Source of the DNA: Robinsoniella peoriensis
Lineage (GTDB): Bacteria; Bacillota; Clostridia; Lachnospirales; Lachnospiraceae
DNA length: 64,000 nucleotides
Reading direction: 5' to 3' (one strand)
Assembly (NCBI RefSeq): GCF_042680125.1
Contig: NZ_JBHTNY010000010.1
Shown: piece by piece, positions 16,068 to 25,818 of the stretch
Position numbering within the stretch: the first letter of the stretch is position 1
Layout of the letters: each line of letters starts with the position of its first letter
Translations under genes and position numbers: made by a program
The notes under the pieces: generated by a model
What the model was told of the DNA's origin: nothing
Database searches by the model: none
Seen by the model: the letters and a program-made list of their open reading frames with translations, nothing else

Positions 16068-17569
16068 TCCTGTCCCTCCTTGTGTGGCGTTGCATACTGC
16101 ATAACCAATTCCTGACTGAATTCCTCTCTCTTTAGCTCTCCGGTAATCCGCCCCTCACTAAATACCAGTATCCGGTCACTGATTCCAAGCACTTCCGGCA
16201 TCTCTGATGAAATCATGATAACTGCAATTCCTTTTGCCGCCAGTTGGTTGATCAGTTCATAAATTTCCGTTTTTGCTCCAATATCAATCCCTCTCGTTGG
16301 TTCATCCAATATCAGCACTTTCGGATTCGTCAGCAGCCATTTTACAAAAACAATCTTCTGCTGGTTTCCTCCTGACAGGTTCAGGGCAAGTGCCTCCCTG
16401 TCAGGTGTCTTGATTGACAGCAGCTTAATCTGTTCATCCGCTACTTTATTCAGCTTTCTGGTGTTCAAAAATAATTTCTTATTCAGTCTCTTCAGATCGG
16501 ATATTACAATATTGTCCTTTACACTGCCAATTAAATTCAGACCTCTGAGCTTCCGGTCTTCCGGCACATATGCAATTCCTTCTTTTACCGCCTGATTAGG
16601 ATTAACGACCTTGATCTTTTTTCCTTCCAGGTATAGCGTCCCCTGTTTTTTCTTTCGGAGTCCGAATACCATCTCTGCTGTTTCTGTTCTGCCTGCCCCC
16701 ATTAAACCCGCAAATCCTAAAACTTCACCTGCTTTTACATCAAAGGAAATATCCCGGATTAGTCTTCCATCATCCAGCCCCTCTACTTTAAATACTGTTT
16801 CCCCAATTTTCGCAGCCTTTTTCGGATAATAGTCACCAAGCTCTCGTCCAACCATTCCCTGAATCAACAGTCCGTCATCTAACTCTGAAGCCGGCTTTGA
16901 TAAAACCCATTGTCCATCCCTTAAAATGGTTATGGTATCGGCAATCTGAAATATTTCGTCCATTTTATGTGATATATATACGATAGCTACGCCTTTTTCC
17001 GTTAGTGATCGGATAATGCGAAATAGCTGTTCTACCTCTTTTTCCGAAATTGCAGAGGTTGGTTCATCCATGATCATAACATCGGAGTGATAGGAGACTG
17101 CTTTTGCAATTTCAATCATCTGCTGTCCGGCAACGGTCAATTCTCCTAAAATCATCTTGGGTGACACGGACATTCCAAGCTCATCCAGCAGTTCCTTTGC
17201 TTTCCGATTCATCTCGGATTTATTTATCAGGCATTTTGCCCTGCTGCTTTCCCTTCCAAGAAAGATGTTTTCTGCAATTGTCATTTCAGGAACCAGGTTC
17301 AGTTCCTGATAGATCATCGTAATTCCATGATCAATCGCATCTTTTGTGGAATGGAAGCTCACCTCTTTTCCTTTTACAGAGATGCTTCCTTTATCATTAG
17401 TATAAGCACCGCACAAGATTTTCATTAAGGTAGATTTTCCTGCACCATTTTCCCCCATCAGTGCATGTACCTCACCTTTTTTCAGTGTCAGCATTACATT
17501 ATCAAGTGCTTTCACCCCGGGAAACTCTTTTGTAATATTCTTCATTTCCAGAATAATTTCATTTGCCAT
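16064..17569 (-). CDS. Rbs-type sugar ABC importer, tandem ATPase
   Basis: 501 residues with two ATPase halves, as in RbsA/MglA. Half one has Walker A GENGAGKSTL and Walker B DVMIMDEPTSA. Half two has the degenerate P-loop LMGAGRTETAEMVFG and a full signature NLSGGNQQK with VLILDEPTRGID, as usual for the family. I start it at 17569 (AGGAGG about 11 bases upstream) rather than at the longer ATG. It lies 77 bases after the second dehydrogenase gene. Confidence 0.93.
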   Translation of the reverse strand: MANEIILEMKNITKEFPGVKALDNVMLTLKKGEVHALMGENGAGKSTLMKILCGAYTNDKGSISVKGKEVSFHSTKDAIDHGITMIYQELNLVPEMTIAENIFLGRESSRAKCLINKSEMNRKAKELLDELGMSVSPKMILGELTVAGQQMIEIAKAVSYHSDVMIMDEPTSAISEKEVEQLFRIIRSLTEKGVAIVYISHKMDEIFQIADTITILRDGQWVLSKPASELDDGLLIQGMVGRELGDYYPKKAAKIGETVFKVEGLDDGRLIRDISFDVKAGEVLGFAGLMGAGRTETAEMVFGLRKKKQGTLYLEGKKIKVVNPNQAVKEGIAYVPEDRKLRGLNLIGSVKDNIVISDLKRLNKKLFLNTRKLNKVADEQIKLLSIKTPDREALALNLSGGNQQKIVFVKWLLTNPKVLILDEPTRGIDIGAKTEIYELINQLAAKGIAVIMISSEMPEVLGISDRILVFSEGRITGELKREEFSQELVMQYATPHKEGQE

Positions 17570-17646
17570 GAAGAAGTAATCCCTCCTCTTTTTGCATAAT
17601 TCAGCCTGATTTCTCCTGCTGGTAGCCACAAGCCGTCAAAATCGCT

Positions 17647-18675
17647 CTATTCATTTGGATGAATAATAATTTTCATCTGTCCTCTGCCATTTAACATCTG
17701 ATCCATTGCTTTATCGAAATCATCCAGGGAATAATGATGGCTTGCCAGGTCATCCACTTTAACAATGCCCTCTTCCATAAATTTAACAGCCCGGTCAAAA
17801 CAATGTGTCTGGGCAAAAGATCCTATTAATTTTAATTCTTTTTCAAATATCTGATAAGGCTTTATTCGGATTGTATCCTCATTTCCGGCAACTCCATAAA
17901 CCACGATTTTCCCTTTTGCCTTAGGAAAATTCAGGCATTGTTCAAGTACTGCCGGTACCCCGGTTGCATCGATTACCACATCAAATCCTTTCGGAAACAT
18001 CTGATTCAGCTGCTCTGTGTGAACACTATAGTCATTCCTGTCCATCAAAACTGTTTTGGCATAACCATTTTTCTCAATCAGATCCAGCTTTGCCTTTGAT
18101 GATGCACAGACTACCACATTTGCAGCTCCTCCCTGGTGTATCAATTGGGTTAATAAAATTCCGGTGGGGCCAGCTCCAAAAATCAGGACATCATCACCGC
18201 ACTGGACATCAATCACATCCATGCCATGGATGGCGCAGGCGAGTGGTTCAGCGAAACAGGCTTCATCAAAGCTAAGTTTGTCACTGATTGGAAAAACCTT
18301 ATCATAATTTACCACCACATACTCTGCAAAACCACCGGGTCCATTGCATCCCAGTGAGTAAAAATTTTCACAGAATAACGGCATATTTCTTCTACAATAA
18401 TAGCATTCTCCGCATAATACGGTATTATCTCCCGTCACCCTGTCCCCCACTGTAAATCCCTTCACGGCACATCCCGTTTCCACAATCTCACCTGCAAATT
18501 CATGTCCCGGTGTCAGTGGAAATCTGGCTATAAATTCCCCTTCATGAATATGGGCATCTGTTCTGCATATCCCGCAGGATTTTACTTTAATCAGTACCTG
18601 GTTTTCTTTTACTTCCGGTTTTGGAATTTCTGTGACTGAAAATTTTCTTGGTTCACTGTACACTACTGCTTTCAT
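17647..18675 (-). CDS. Zinc-dependent alcohol/polyol dehydrogenase
   Basis: 342 residues. GroES-like domain with catalytic Zn ligands in CGICRTDAHIHEG and GHEFAGEIVE, structural zinc Cys cluster in CGECYYCRRNMPLFC, and a Rossmann fold with GAGPTGILLTQL. Length and motifs fit medium-chain dehydrogenases for polyols such as threonine, sorbitol or arabitol. The start at 18675 has GGGAGG 7 bases upstream. It shares the operon with a sorbitol-type dehydrogenase and the Rbs-like importer, so it probably oxidises an imported polyol or a step product. Confidence 0.85.
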   Translation of the reverse strand: MKAVVYSEPRKFSVTEIPKPEVKENQVLIKVKSCGICRTDAHIHEGEFIARFPLTPGHEFAGEIVETGCAVKGFTVGDRVTGDNTVLCGECYYCRRNMPLFCENFYSLGCNGPGGFAEYVVVNYDKVFPISDKLSFDEACFAEPLACAIHGMDVIDVQCGDDVLIFGAGPTGILLTQLIHQGGAANVVVCASSKAKLDLIEKNGYAKTVLMDRNDYSVHTEQLNQMFPKGFDVVIDATGVPAVLEQCLNFPKAKGKIVVYGVAGNEDTIRIKPYQIFEKELKLIGSFAQTHCFDRAVKFMEEGIVKVDDLASHHYSLDDFDKAMDQMLNGRGQMKIIIHPNE

Positions 18676-18810
18676 TGGTTTTCCTCCCATTCTGGTTTAC
18701 ACACTTCTATTTGCTGCCTGTTTCTACTGCCGCCTCCTGCACCTCTCTGGATAGCTTTGCTGCTGATATTTATCATTTGTAATATCCAGCGATCCGGCTT
18801 TTAAAACAGA

Positions 18811-19866
18811 TCAGGAAACCTTAATTACCCCTTTTACAACATCCTGTGCATTATCAATCACAGTGTCAAATGCCAATTTAACATTATTAAAATCAAACTC
18901 ATGCGTTGCAATCTGTCCAACATCAATTTTCCCGTCTGCAATTGCCGCGATTGCTACCGGATACAGATTTCGATAGCGGAATACGGACTTAATATTCAGT
19001 TCTTTCGCCATTATTTTTGCAAAATCATATGCTATGACATCCTGGGGAGCCATTCCTACCAGTACAATCGTACCGCCTCTTTTTGCCATTTCCGGTGTCT
19101 GCTGTATGGTCTTTACCGCACCTGCCGTTTCTATAACAACATCTGCCCCCTTTCCGTCTAAAAGCCGTTCCAATTCCTTTTCTACGTTCATCTCTTTCGC
19201 ATTAACCGTATGGTTTGCACCCAGTTTCTTTGCATATTCCAAACGTTTCTGAAGCATATCCACAACAATTACATTTGCTGCACCTCTGGCTTTACATGCA
19301 AGTAATGTCACCAGTCCGATGCATCCGCCCCCAAGTATCACCACGCTGTCCCCAAGCTCAACCTCTCCCTGTGCTGCGGCATGAAGCCCTACAGCCAGAG
19401 GTTCTACCAATGCTCCTTCTTTTGTGGACACCTTCTCCGGCAGCTTGAAGCACATATCAGAAGGATGTGCCACATATTCTGTCAGTACCCCATGATAAGG
19501 CGGGGTTGCAAAGAACTTTACGTCCGGGCACAGATTATATCTTCCTGTCTTACAAAATTCACATTTTCCGCAGGTAATTCCTGGCTCCAGTGCCACCCTG
19601 TCTCCTTTTTTCAAATCAGTAACTTTACTTCCTGTTTCCACTACTATGCCTGCCGCTTCATGTCCCAGGATAAATGGTCCGTCAACAACAAAATCTCCAA
19701 TTCTTCCATTTTCGTAAAAATGAACATCTGATCCACAGATTCCTACATATTCAATTCGGACCAAAACTTCATTTTCTTCCGGCTCTGGTTTCTCAATGTC
19801 ACGGTATATGATCTGAAATGTTCCGTCCATATAAGCTGCCTTCATCCTTTTCTCCATTTGCTCCAT
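18811..19866 (-). CDS. Sorbitol/xylitol-type dehydrogenase (L-iditol 2-dehydrogenase family)
   Basis: 351 residues. Catalytic zinc site CGSDVHFYENG with GHEAAG, structural zinc cluster CGKCEFCKTGRYNLC, and Rossmann loop GGGCIGLVTL with the acidic residue of VVDM favouring NAD over NADP. FFATPPYHGVLTEYVAHP is typical of sorbitol and xylitol dehydrogenases. First gene of the operon, preceded by AGGAGG 4 bases before the ATG and a promoter with inverted repeats at 19963-20029. Confidence 0.9.
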   Translation of the reverse strand: MEQMEKRMKAAYMDGTFQIIYRDIEKPEPEENEVLVRIEYVGICGSDVHFYENGRIGDFVVDGPFILGHEAAGIVVETGSKVTDLKKGDRVALEPGITCGKCEFCKTGRYNLCPDVKFFATPPYHGVLTEYVAHPSDMCFKLPEKVSTKEGALVEPLAVGLHAAAQGEVELGDSVVILGGGCIGLVTLLACKARGAANVIVVDMLQKRLEYAKKLGANHTVNAKEMNVEKELERLLDGKGADVVIETAGAVKTIQQTPEMAKRGGTIVLVGMAPQDVIAYDFAKIMAKELNIKSVFRYRNLYPVAIAAIADGKIDVGQIATHEFDFNNVKLAFDTVIDNAQDVVKGVIKVS

Positions 19867-19914
19867 AATTCCTCCTATCTGTTCATATCATTTTGCTGGC
19901 ATCATTTCCGCTTT

Positions 19915-20029
19915 AGACGCGTCTTATTATGACGCATCATTATCCGTTTAGTTTCGAAATATCTTTTGTAAATATATTTTCTAAAAGTTATTTTAAACAT
20001 ATTTTACAAAAGTTTTTGTCATTTGTCAA
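19915..20029 (-). promoter_or_regulatory. Promoter and candidate operators of the polyol operon
   Basis: TTGACA (20024-20029) and TAAAAT (20001-20006) with a 17-base spacer on the minus strand. The -10 region lies in one arm of an inverted repeat: CTTTTGTAAATAT (from 19963) and ATATTTTACAAAAG (to 20012). A second palindrome, AGACGCGTCT (19915-19924), lies in the 5' UTR. Both are plausible ROK-repressor sites. Confidence 0.6.
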
Positions 20030-20142
20030 GCAAAATATCCAAAAAATAAAAAGTCCGCTTTTTTTCTGTGTGGCAATTTGGTAAATCCACTATTTATCAG
20101 GGTAATTCCCAGCACTTAACGGAAGAATTCAACAAAACAAAA

Positions 20143-20171
20143 GCCGGGCACCACAAAAGTGATTACCCGGC
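20143..20171 (-). terminator. Terminator downstream of the histidine kinase
   Basis: Nested stem GCCGGG/CCCGGC with inner CAC/GTG, followed on the minus strand by TTTTGTTTTG. It separates the two-component genes from the polyol operon. Small ORFs between 20172 and 20272 on the minus strand do not resemble Agr-type peptides. Confidence 0.8.
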
Positions 20172-20272
20172 ATCCGCCCTTTTATGAAATTGTGAAGAAT
20201 CCTGCAAACCATTCAAGATTTGCCGCCCTTCTCTCTCTCCATTCCCTATCCATTTCCAGCAGATTTAGTGTC

Positions 20273-21613
20273 TTATCTCCTTTCCGGTTTTGGCAATGTT
20301 ATATTCACCTGAAATTCGCAGTCGGAGCTTCCTGTCTGCACTGTTCCGTTATATTTTTCCAGGGTTTTCTTTACATTTTGCAGCCCATATCCCATGTGGC
20401 GGCTCCCTTTACGGTTATGGTGGCTCCCTTTAGGAATATGGCGGCTTCTATGCGTCTCACCGCTTTGGGCTGAAATCAATGCTCCCTCAGCCAGAAGTGA
20501 ATTGCGGATACTAATAACAACAAATTCATTAAAATAATTCATCTTAATTCGTATATACGGGTGTTCACCCACTCTTTTGGCTGCTTCAATTGCATTATCC
20601 AGCAGATTAGCAAACACGGTTGTCACATCAATATCCTTCATAAATTCCAGACTGACCTCACCTATTTCAACCGCTGTATCAATTCCATCCCGCTCTGCAT
20701 TACTCAATTTGTCATTCAAAATAATATTTAACATTTTATGATTGGTATAAAACCGCTCTCCCAGGACATTTAACATATGATGCATATCCTTCACATAAGT
20801 ATTCCCTGCATCTGACTCCTGCATATGGTACAGCTGCTCCACAGCTATGAGATGGTTCTTCATATCATGCAGTACCTTCCGGGAATCCTGATATTTCTTC
20901 TCCAGATCCCCATAGTATTTGTATTGCAGTTCATTCTGCTGATGATACAATTGCAGCTCTTTTTCCAATTCATTAGATTTGGAAATATATCCGCCCAGAT
21001 AAATAAAATAAACATCCAGAATCAAAAGCAGCACGATGTTAACCGCAATGACAGTAATCCCATACAACTGGATATAAACTGCTCCTACCTGAACCAATGA
21101 GAGCAGAAATATGACACTCCATACCGGCACCATATACATACTGATCAGTTGCCATTTATTAATTTTATTTATCTTCTTCCTGTTCACAAAAAACACCATG
21201 AATTTTGTCAGTAAAAGATACAGCACTATTTTTAGCATCAACGCAATATTCGCCATTAAAAGAGCGCTGTTTATATCCATGGAAGGAATAAACAGTGCAG
21301 ACAGATTCAAAATAGCCGACTGTCCCAAAACCCCTATCAGTGTAAACATAGCATAATAGACAATATATAGCATATTACTGTTAAATAAAAAGTGCCCCAT
21401 CACCGCCAGATACAAAATTCCCGAGACCATGCTTAAACTAGTACTTCTAAATATCACACCTAAAATAATAATCATACCATAAACAAAGAATGCTGCTATA
21501 TACCACCATTTTGCCCTGTAAATATTCCGTTCAATATGGCTCATAAAATAATATGCACAATAAATCATCACGCTCAATTCCATAATTCCCAATACCACAT
21601 TTAAAGTAGCCAT
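20273..21613 (-). CDS. Agr-type (AgrC-like) sensor histidine kinase
   Basis: 446 residues. Residues 1-210 hold six or seven membrane segments. A coiled-coil linker follows (ELEKELQLYHQQNELQYKYYGDLEKKYQD). The phosphoacceptor His is in VLHDMKNHL, the N-box is NLLDNAIEAAK, and the G-box GYGLQNVKKTL near the end is GHKL-type, as in kinases that sense cyclic peptides. Between N-box and G-box the ATP lid carries three imperfect seven-residue repeats (SRHIPKG, SHHNRKG, SRHMGYG) encoded by a 21-bp tandem repeat. The LytTR regulator lies 18 bases upstream. No AgrB or AgrD gene is visible nearby. Confidence 0.88.
   Translation of the reverse strand: MATLNVVLGIMELSVMIYCAYYFMSHIERNIYRAKWWYIAAFFVYGMIIILGVIFRSTSLSMVSGILYLAVMGHFLFNSNMLYIVYYAMFTLIGVLGQSAILNLSALFIPSMDINSALLMANIALMLKIVLYLLLTKFMVFFVNRKKINKINKWQLISMYMVPVWSVIFLLSLVQVGAVYIQLYGITVIAVNIVLLLILDVYFIYLGGYISKSNELEKELQLYHQQNELQYKYYGDLEKKYQDSRKVLHDMKNHLIAVEQLYHMQESDAGNTYVKDMHHMLNVLGERFYTNHKMLNIILNDKLSNAERDGIDTAVEIGEVSLEFMKDIDVTTVFANLLDNAIEAAKRVGEHPYIRIKMNYFNEFVVISIRNSLLAEGALISAQSGETHRSRHIPKGSHHNRKGSRHMGYGLQNVKKTLEKYNGTVQTGSSDCEFQVNITLPKPERR
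20397..20459. repeat. 21-bp tandem repeat inside the kinase gene
   Basis: Three adjacent 21-bp units starting TGGCGGCT, TGGTGGCT and TGGCGGCT; the first two share CTCCCTTTA. They encode a His/Lys/Arg/Gly-rich extension of the ATP lid. In-frame change in copy number would only alter the lid length. Confidence 0.8.
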
Positions 21614-21631
21614 TTTTTATACTGCCCTCCA

Positions 21632-22330
21632 TCAAATACGGTTAGCCATATAATGGCTCAACTTTTCCCTAAACTCCACGGACTTCTTCTGTGAAAGGGG
21701 AATCATACTTCCATCCATCATATGAATATCGTAGCCTTTAATCGTCTTGACATAAAACAAATTAACAGAAAAACTTTTATGAGGCATATAAAAACCATAC
21801 GATTCCATCTTTACTGCCATTGACGTTATACTGCCATGCATCCGTAAAACTCCTGCTTTCGTCCTGATCAGTATTTTCCGGTCAGCATACTCAAAATAAT
21901 AAATATCCTTCACATTTATCTCATGTACCCCATCTTCCGTCTCAAACCGCAGCATCTGCTCCGGCTCCTCCTCCGCCGTATATGCCACAACCTCTTCCAA
22001 CTGCCTGTGAATATTTTCCCGGTTTACCGGTTTAATCAGATACGCAAAAGCATGTACTGAGAAAGCATAATTCCGGTAATCATCATATCCTGTTACATAG
22101 ATAATTTTCACCTTTTTATCGTAGCTTCTTATCTTCTGCGCGGTTTTAATTCCATTGATCCCTTTCATATCGATGTCAAGGAAAATAACATCATATACCT
22201 TATGCCCCCTAAGCAATTCTTCCCCGCTCTCATAGGCATCCACCAGACATAACATCCGGAAATTCTTTATATAATCTATAATCTGCTGAACGATTAATTT
22301 CTCATCATCGCAAACAGCTACCTTAAGCAT
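21632..22330 (-). CDS. LytTR-family response regulator (AgrA-like)
   Basis: 232 residues. Receiver domain with the acidic pair in VCDDE, phospho-Asp in VIFLDIDM, Thr in IYVTGYDDY and Lys in LIKPV. The C-terminal LytTR DNA-binding domain includes YYFEYADRKILIRTKAGVL and FYMPHKSFSVNLFYVKTI. I start it at MLKVAVCDD (22330) because AGGAA lies just upstream; the longer ATG adds a non-conserved stretch. It is upstream of the kinase and co-transcribed. Confidence 0.9.
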   Translation of the reverse strand: MLKVAVCDDEKLIVQQIIDYIKNFRMLCLVDAYESGEELLRGHKVYDVIFLDIDMKGINGIKTAQKIRSYDKKVKIIYVTGYDDYRNYAFSVHAFAYLIKPVNRENIHRQLEEVVAYTAEEEPEQMLRFETEDGVHEINVKDIYYFEYADRKILIRTKAGVLRMHGSITSMAVKMESYGFYMPHKSFSVNLFYVKTIKGYDIHMMDGSMIPLSQKKSVEFREKLSHYMANRI

Positions 22331-22443
22331 TTTGTATTCCTGCCTTCCTTTTTTGTTAATTCCAGTATAATAGCTTCCCTTCAAAGATACAAGAACAAAA
22401 GCACAAGATACCGGGACTTTGGATTAACGTATGGCAGAAGAAC

Positions 22444-22575
22444 CTTTCAGGATCACTATGCTATATTGCAGCTATAGAAAATAATATAATTATTAAAATG
22501 CATAATCCTAAGGAAGCTAAGCAGGTAAAAATACTTCCGGAAAATCAGCTGAAATTTTTGATAGAAAATGATTGA
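22444..22575 (+). pseudogene. Fragment of a tyrosine-type recombinase
   Basis: A frame without start reads AAIENNIIIKMHNP followed by KEAKQVKILPENQLKFL and a stop. This resembles the junction between the SAM-like core-binding domain and the catalytic domain of Tn916/phage-type integrases (consensus A-x-NxIIxxNPxxxVKxPK...xxLxxxxxxFL). No catalytic Arg, His or Tyr segments are present and no start is visible, so only a remnant remains. It lies at the edge of the surface-protein island. The rest of 22331-22950 is AT-rich with no gene, apart from a GAAACC/GGTTTC hairpin at 22913-22930 just before the next ribosome site. Confidence 0.45.
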
Positions 22576-22950
22576 TTACCTTATGTCTTTTCATGTATAA
22601 TAAAAACAATATAAATATGTTATTTATCCCATTGCACTCCCGCTCACACATTGCAAAGTTGGTAATATCATATTAATAATTAATATCCACAATTTTATTT
22701 AGAATGAACCACGTGTATTCGTCTTACATAAGAAAAAGCTTACACAACTAACTTAATCATATTTGTCTTTTGATCTATTCCTTTTTATCCTTTAGATTTA
22801 TAAAGGAGTTCTTATTAATATTAAAATCCCACAATAAGATAATATATAGCATATACTGAAGATTTTCTATGCCGTAAAGCATTTTAAATTGTTGTCCATA
22901 ATATAGATTTCGGAAACCGTTCATGGTTTCTGTATGAAGGGAGTAAAATT

Positions 22951-25791
22951 ATGAAAGTCAAGTTATTTACAAAGATCTTAACAATAACTATAACAATCTC
23001 ATTGGGGATATCCAATATTGCATTTGCTGCTTCTGATCATGTGGAATCAGAAGCGTCCCAAGTGGAGAATCCTATTGAATCAGAAATTCCTGTTGAAATT
23101 GACACTGATGAATTTGATGTACCTGTTGAATTTCAAAAACAAATAAACAAGCATCTATCAGAAACAGAAAAAGCATCTTCTGTTTCTGAAATTACCGTTG
23201 AAAATGAATTAATTGCAACTGACGAAGCCGAAATTACAGAATCCTTAACCGAGCCGAATAGCAGTGATAGCAGATCTGATCATGTTAAAACATCAGGGGA
23301 ATCAGAAAATAATATTCAAGCCTCCTCTGATATTATATTCTCACAATCCGAGCAGCCAGCGCAGGTTGGAGATACTTTCAGTACCACTTTTGGCATATAT
23401 CAGATTTTAACCGTCGGTGAGAAACCAACTGCTATGCTAATAGATAAAGCCCAGAGTGATCCCAACGGTAACTTTATCTATGGGGATACTTCCAAACCTT
23501 GGACTGCAAGTTATAAAAACGTGGAATATTCAGTTACTGAAATTGGTAAAAGTAGTAAATTAACAGGCATTTCCGGTACTATTTCCATTCCAGAAGGTGT
23601 TACTTATATTCATAATGGGGCATTGTCAAAAGCTGCCGCCAGAAGGATTGATCTTCCGGCTTCATTGGTGCATTTTGATGAAGATCATACACTCCATAAA
23701 CTTGAACTCATTACCGTAGCAGAAGGAAACCAATATTACAAAGTAGAAGATGGCGCACTTTTATCCAAAGATGGTACCAGACTAATTCTTTACCCGGCAA
23801 TGTATCAAAATGACTCCTATACTTCACCGGAAAGTGTTCTCAGTGTAGAAGAAGATGCTTTTTATAATAATGCGTTCTTAAAAACCATTACATTAACTAA
23901 GGTTACTACTATTAAGGACTATGCCTTTTACGAAATGCATAGTATTGAAACGATTATGTATCCCAAGACTCTTACCAATCTTAGTCCAAAATATGTTACA
24001 TTTAATTGCTTCACCCTAAAACAAATATTTGTAGAAAAAGGTAATCCTATACTATATGATGAAAATGGAATTCTATTTTTTAAAAATGAAAATGAATATA
24101 TGTTAGTAGTATACCCTGCTTCATATCCATTAGATGAATACTGCATTCCATATGGAGTGAAATCTATTTCCAGTTTTGCTTTTAATGGAATAACTCATAC
24201 AAAAATGATTAATATTCCAGCTACTGTAAATAATATTTACTCTTATGCTTTTGAAGAAACTCAAATCCCCATAGAGTTTATATTACAATTTTCATCTCCA
24301 ATAAAATTATCACAGAGTGCATTTGATCGTCTTGCCCGTGGCAGCAAATTGTATGTGGAAACTGATAAAATAAAAAATGGTTTTCTTAAAGACTTTTTAA
24401 CCACTAACATAAATGAAAATGGAGGAACCAAAATAGATACGGAGACCCCCGTTATCGTTGACTATGAGAAAGCCGTATCTCGTATTGAAAATTGGTATCT
24501 TTGTAATAATAAAAAATATTACTATGATATAAGCGGAAATTTAGTAGTTGGTTTGCAACAGATTAATCAATACAAATACTATTTCGGTGAAGATCATATA
24601 ATGAAAACTGGATTCCAATATGCTGATGGAAAGACATATTATTTTTTCACTGACACTGGAAAAATGTTAACTAACTCTGGAATTGAATCTATTGATAATA
24701 AACTTTATTTTATCAAAACTGATCATTCTATTTATAAAAAAGCAGAACTAACTTATGATAATAAGATTTACTACTTAAACACTAATACTGGAGAAATTAT
24801 ATGTGACAGCCTAAGTCATTCCTTTGGTCCTTGGCAAGATACGATTGCCGCGACTTGCACGAAAGGAGGTTCACAATCCCATACTTGCTTAAAGTGTAAC
24901 CATATAGAAACACGGACTTTATCTAAATTACAACATCAGTTTAATGACTGGATCATATTAACCGAACCAAACTGCACATCACAAGGAATAAAAATGCATA
25001 CATGTCATTTATGTCATACCAGTGAACAGCAGATTATTAATAAATCATCGCATCGTCCTGGTAAATGGATTATAAACCGACAACCAACTTGTCAGTCAAA
25101 TGGAAAAAAATTATTAACCTGTAACATATGCACACAACTAATACAGTACGAGGACATCCAACGACTCCCTCACAAATATGGTAATTGGAAAATAAAACGT
25201 CAGGCTACTTATGTTCGCACAGGTAATAAAACCAGAACCTGCAGTATTTGTGGTAAAACAGATCTGATTATTATTCCTAAACTATTACGTAAGAATATCT
25301 CAAAAGCGATAACATCCTCCATCAAGCAGAGAACCTATAATGGAAGATCACAAAAGCCATCAATTAAGCTTATACTAAACAACAAACTGCTCAAAATGAA
25401 TGCAGATTATAGCATCAATTATAAAAACAATAAAAAGCCAGGCAAAGCATCGATCATTATCAAGGGAAAAAGAAATTATTATGGAACGAAAAATTTGAAT
25501 TTCTACATTGCACCAAAAGCTCCTACCATACGCAGCTTAAGCTGTTACAAAAAAAAATCATTATCTTTACGAATAAAAAAAGCTTTTTCTTCCAGTGGAT
25601 ATCAATTCACTTATTCACTAAGCAGAACATTTAAAAACAAAAAAACTACTAATTTTAGCGGAACTTCAAAAACGATTAATCATTTATCCTCAAATAAAAT
25701 TTATTATATTAAAATACGCGCTTACAAAAAAATAGGTAGAAAAAAAATTTTTGGTCCTTATAGCAAAACATCAAAAGTATTAATAAAATAA
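22951..25791 (+). CDS. Secreted leucine-rich (BspA-type) surface protein with wall-binding repeats
   Basis: 946 residues. Sec signal peptide ending IAFA-A near residue 26, then a Ser/Glu-rich stretch to about 130. BspA-type LRR_5 repeats run from about 150 to 480 (IPEGVTYIHNGALS, VLSVEEDAFYNNAFLKTI, IPYGVKSISSFAFNG). Choline/wall-binding-like repeats follow at about 510-620 (WYLCNNKKYYYDISGN, FQYADGKTYYFFTDTGKM). Four Cys-rich repeats span about 620-775, each with HxFGxW...TC..G...TC..C. An MBG-like domain (YNGRSQKPSIKLILNN) and a fibronectin-III-like tail of very basic character complete it. The gene is more AT-rich than its neighbours, suggesting transfer. AGGGAG precedes the ATG. It probably binds the cell wall and host or matrix ligands (inference). 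Confidence 0.85.
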   Translation: MKVKLFTKILTITITISLGISNIAFAASDHVESEASQVENPIESEIPVEIDTDEFDVPVEFQKQINKHLSETEKASSVSEITVENELIATDEAEITESLTEPNSSDSRSDHVKTSGESENNIQASSDIIFSQSEQPAQVGDTFSTTFGIYQILTVGEKPTAMLIDKAQSDPNGNFIYGDTSKPWTASYKNVEYSVTEIGKSSKLTGISGTISIPEGVTYIHNGALSKAAARRIDLPASLVHFDEDHTLHKLELITVAEGNQYYKVEDGALLSKDGTRLILYPAMYQNDSYTSPESVLSVEEDAFYNNAFLKTITLTKVTTIKDYAFYEMHSIETIMYPKTLTNLSPKYVTFNCFTLKQIFVEKGNPILYDENGILFFKNENEYMLVVYPASYPLDEYCIPYGVKSISSFAFNGITHTKMINIPATVNNIYSYAFEETQIPIEFILQFSSPIKLSQSAFDRLARGSKLYVETDKIKNGFLKDFLTTNINENGGTKIDTETPVIVDYEKAVSRIENWYLCNNKKYYYDISGNLVVGLQQINQYKYYFGEDHIMKTGFQYADGKTYYFFTDTGKMLTNSGIESIDNKLYFIKTDHSIYKKAELTYDNKIYYLNTNTGEIICDSLSHSFGPWQDTIAATCTKGGSQSHTCLKCNHIETRTLSKLQHQFNDWIILTEPNCTSQGIKMHTCHLCHTSEQQIINKSSHRPGKWIINRQPTCQSNGKKLLTCNICTQLIQYEDIQRLPHKYGNWKIKRQATYVRTGNKTRTCSICGKTDLIIIPKLLRKNISKAITSSIKQRTYNGRSQKPSIKLILNNKLLKMNADYSINYKNNKKPGKASIIIKGKRNYYGTKNLNFYIAPKAPTIRSLSCYKKKSLSLRIKKAFSSSGYQFTYSLSRTFKNKKTTNFSGTSKTINHLSSNKIYYIKIRAYKKIGRKKIFGPYSKTSKVLIK

Positions 25792-25818
25792 CACTTACTC
25801 TTCCCAATATACACAAAA

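Noticed and set aside
20172..20272. Small ORFs downstream of the Agr-like kinase as autoinducer peptide genes
   Set aside because: Candidates (for example MDREWREKGGKS or MEREGRQILNG...) have poor ribosome-site spacing and no Cys-containing AgrD-like core, and no AgrB is present.
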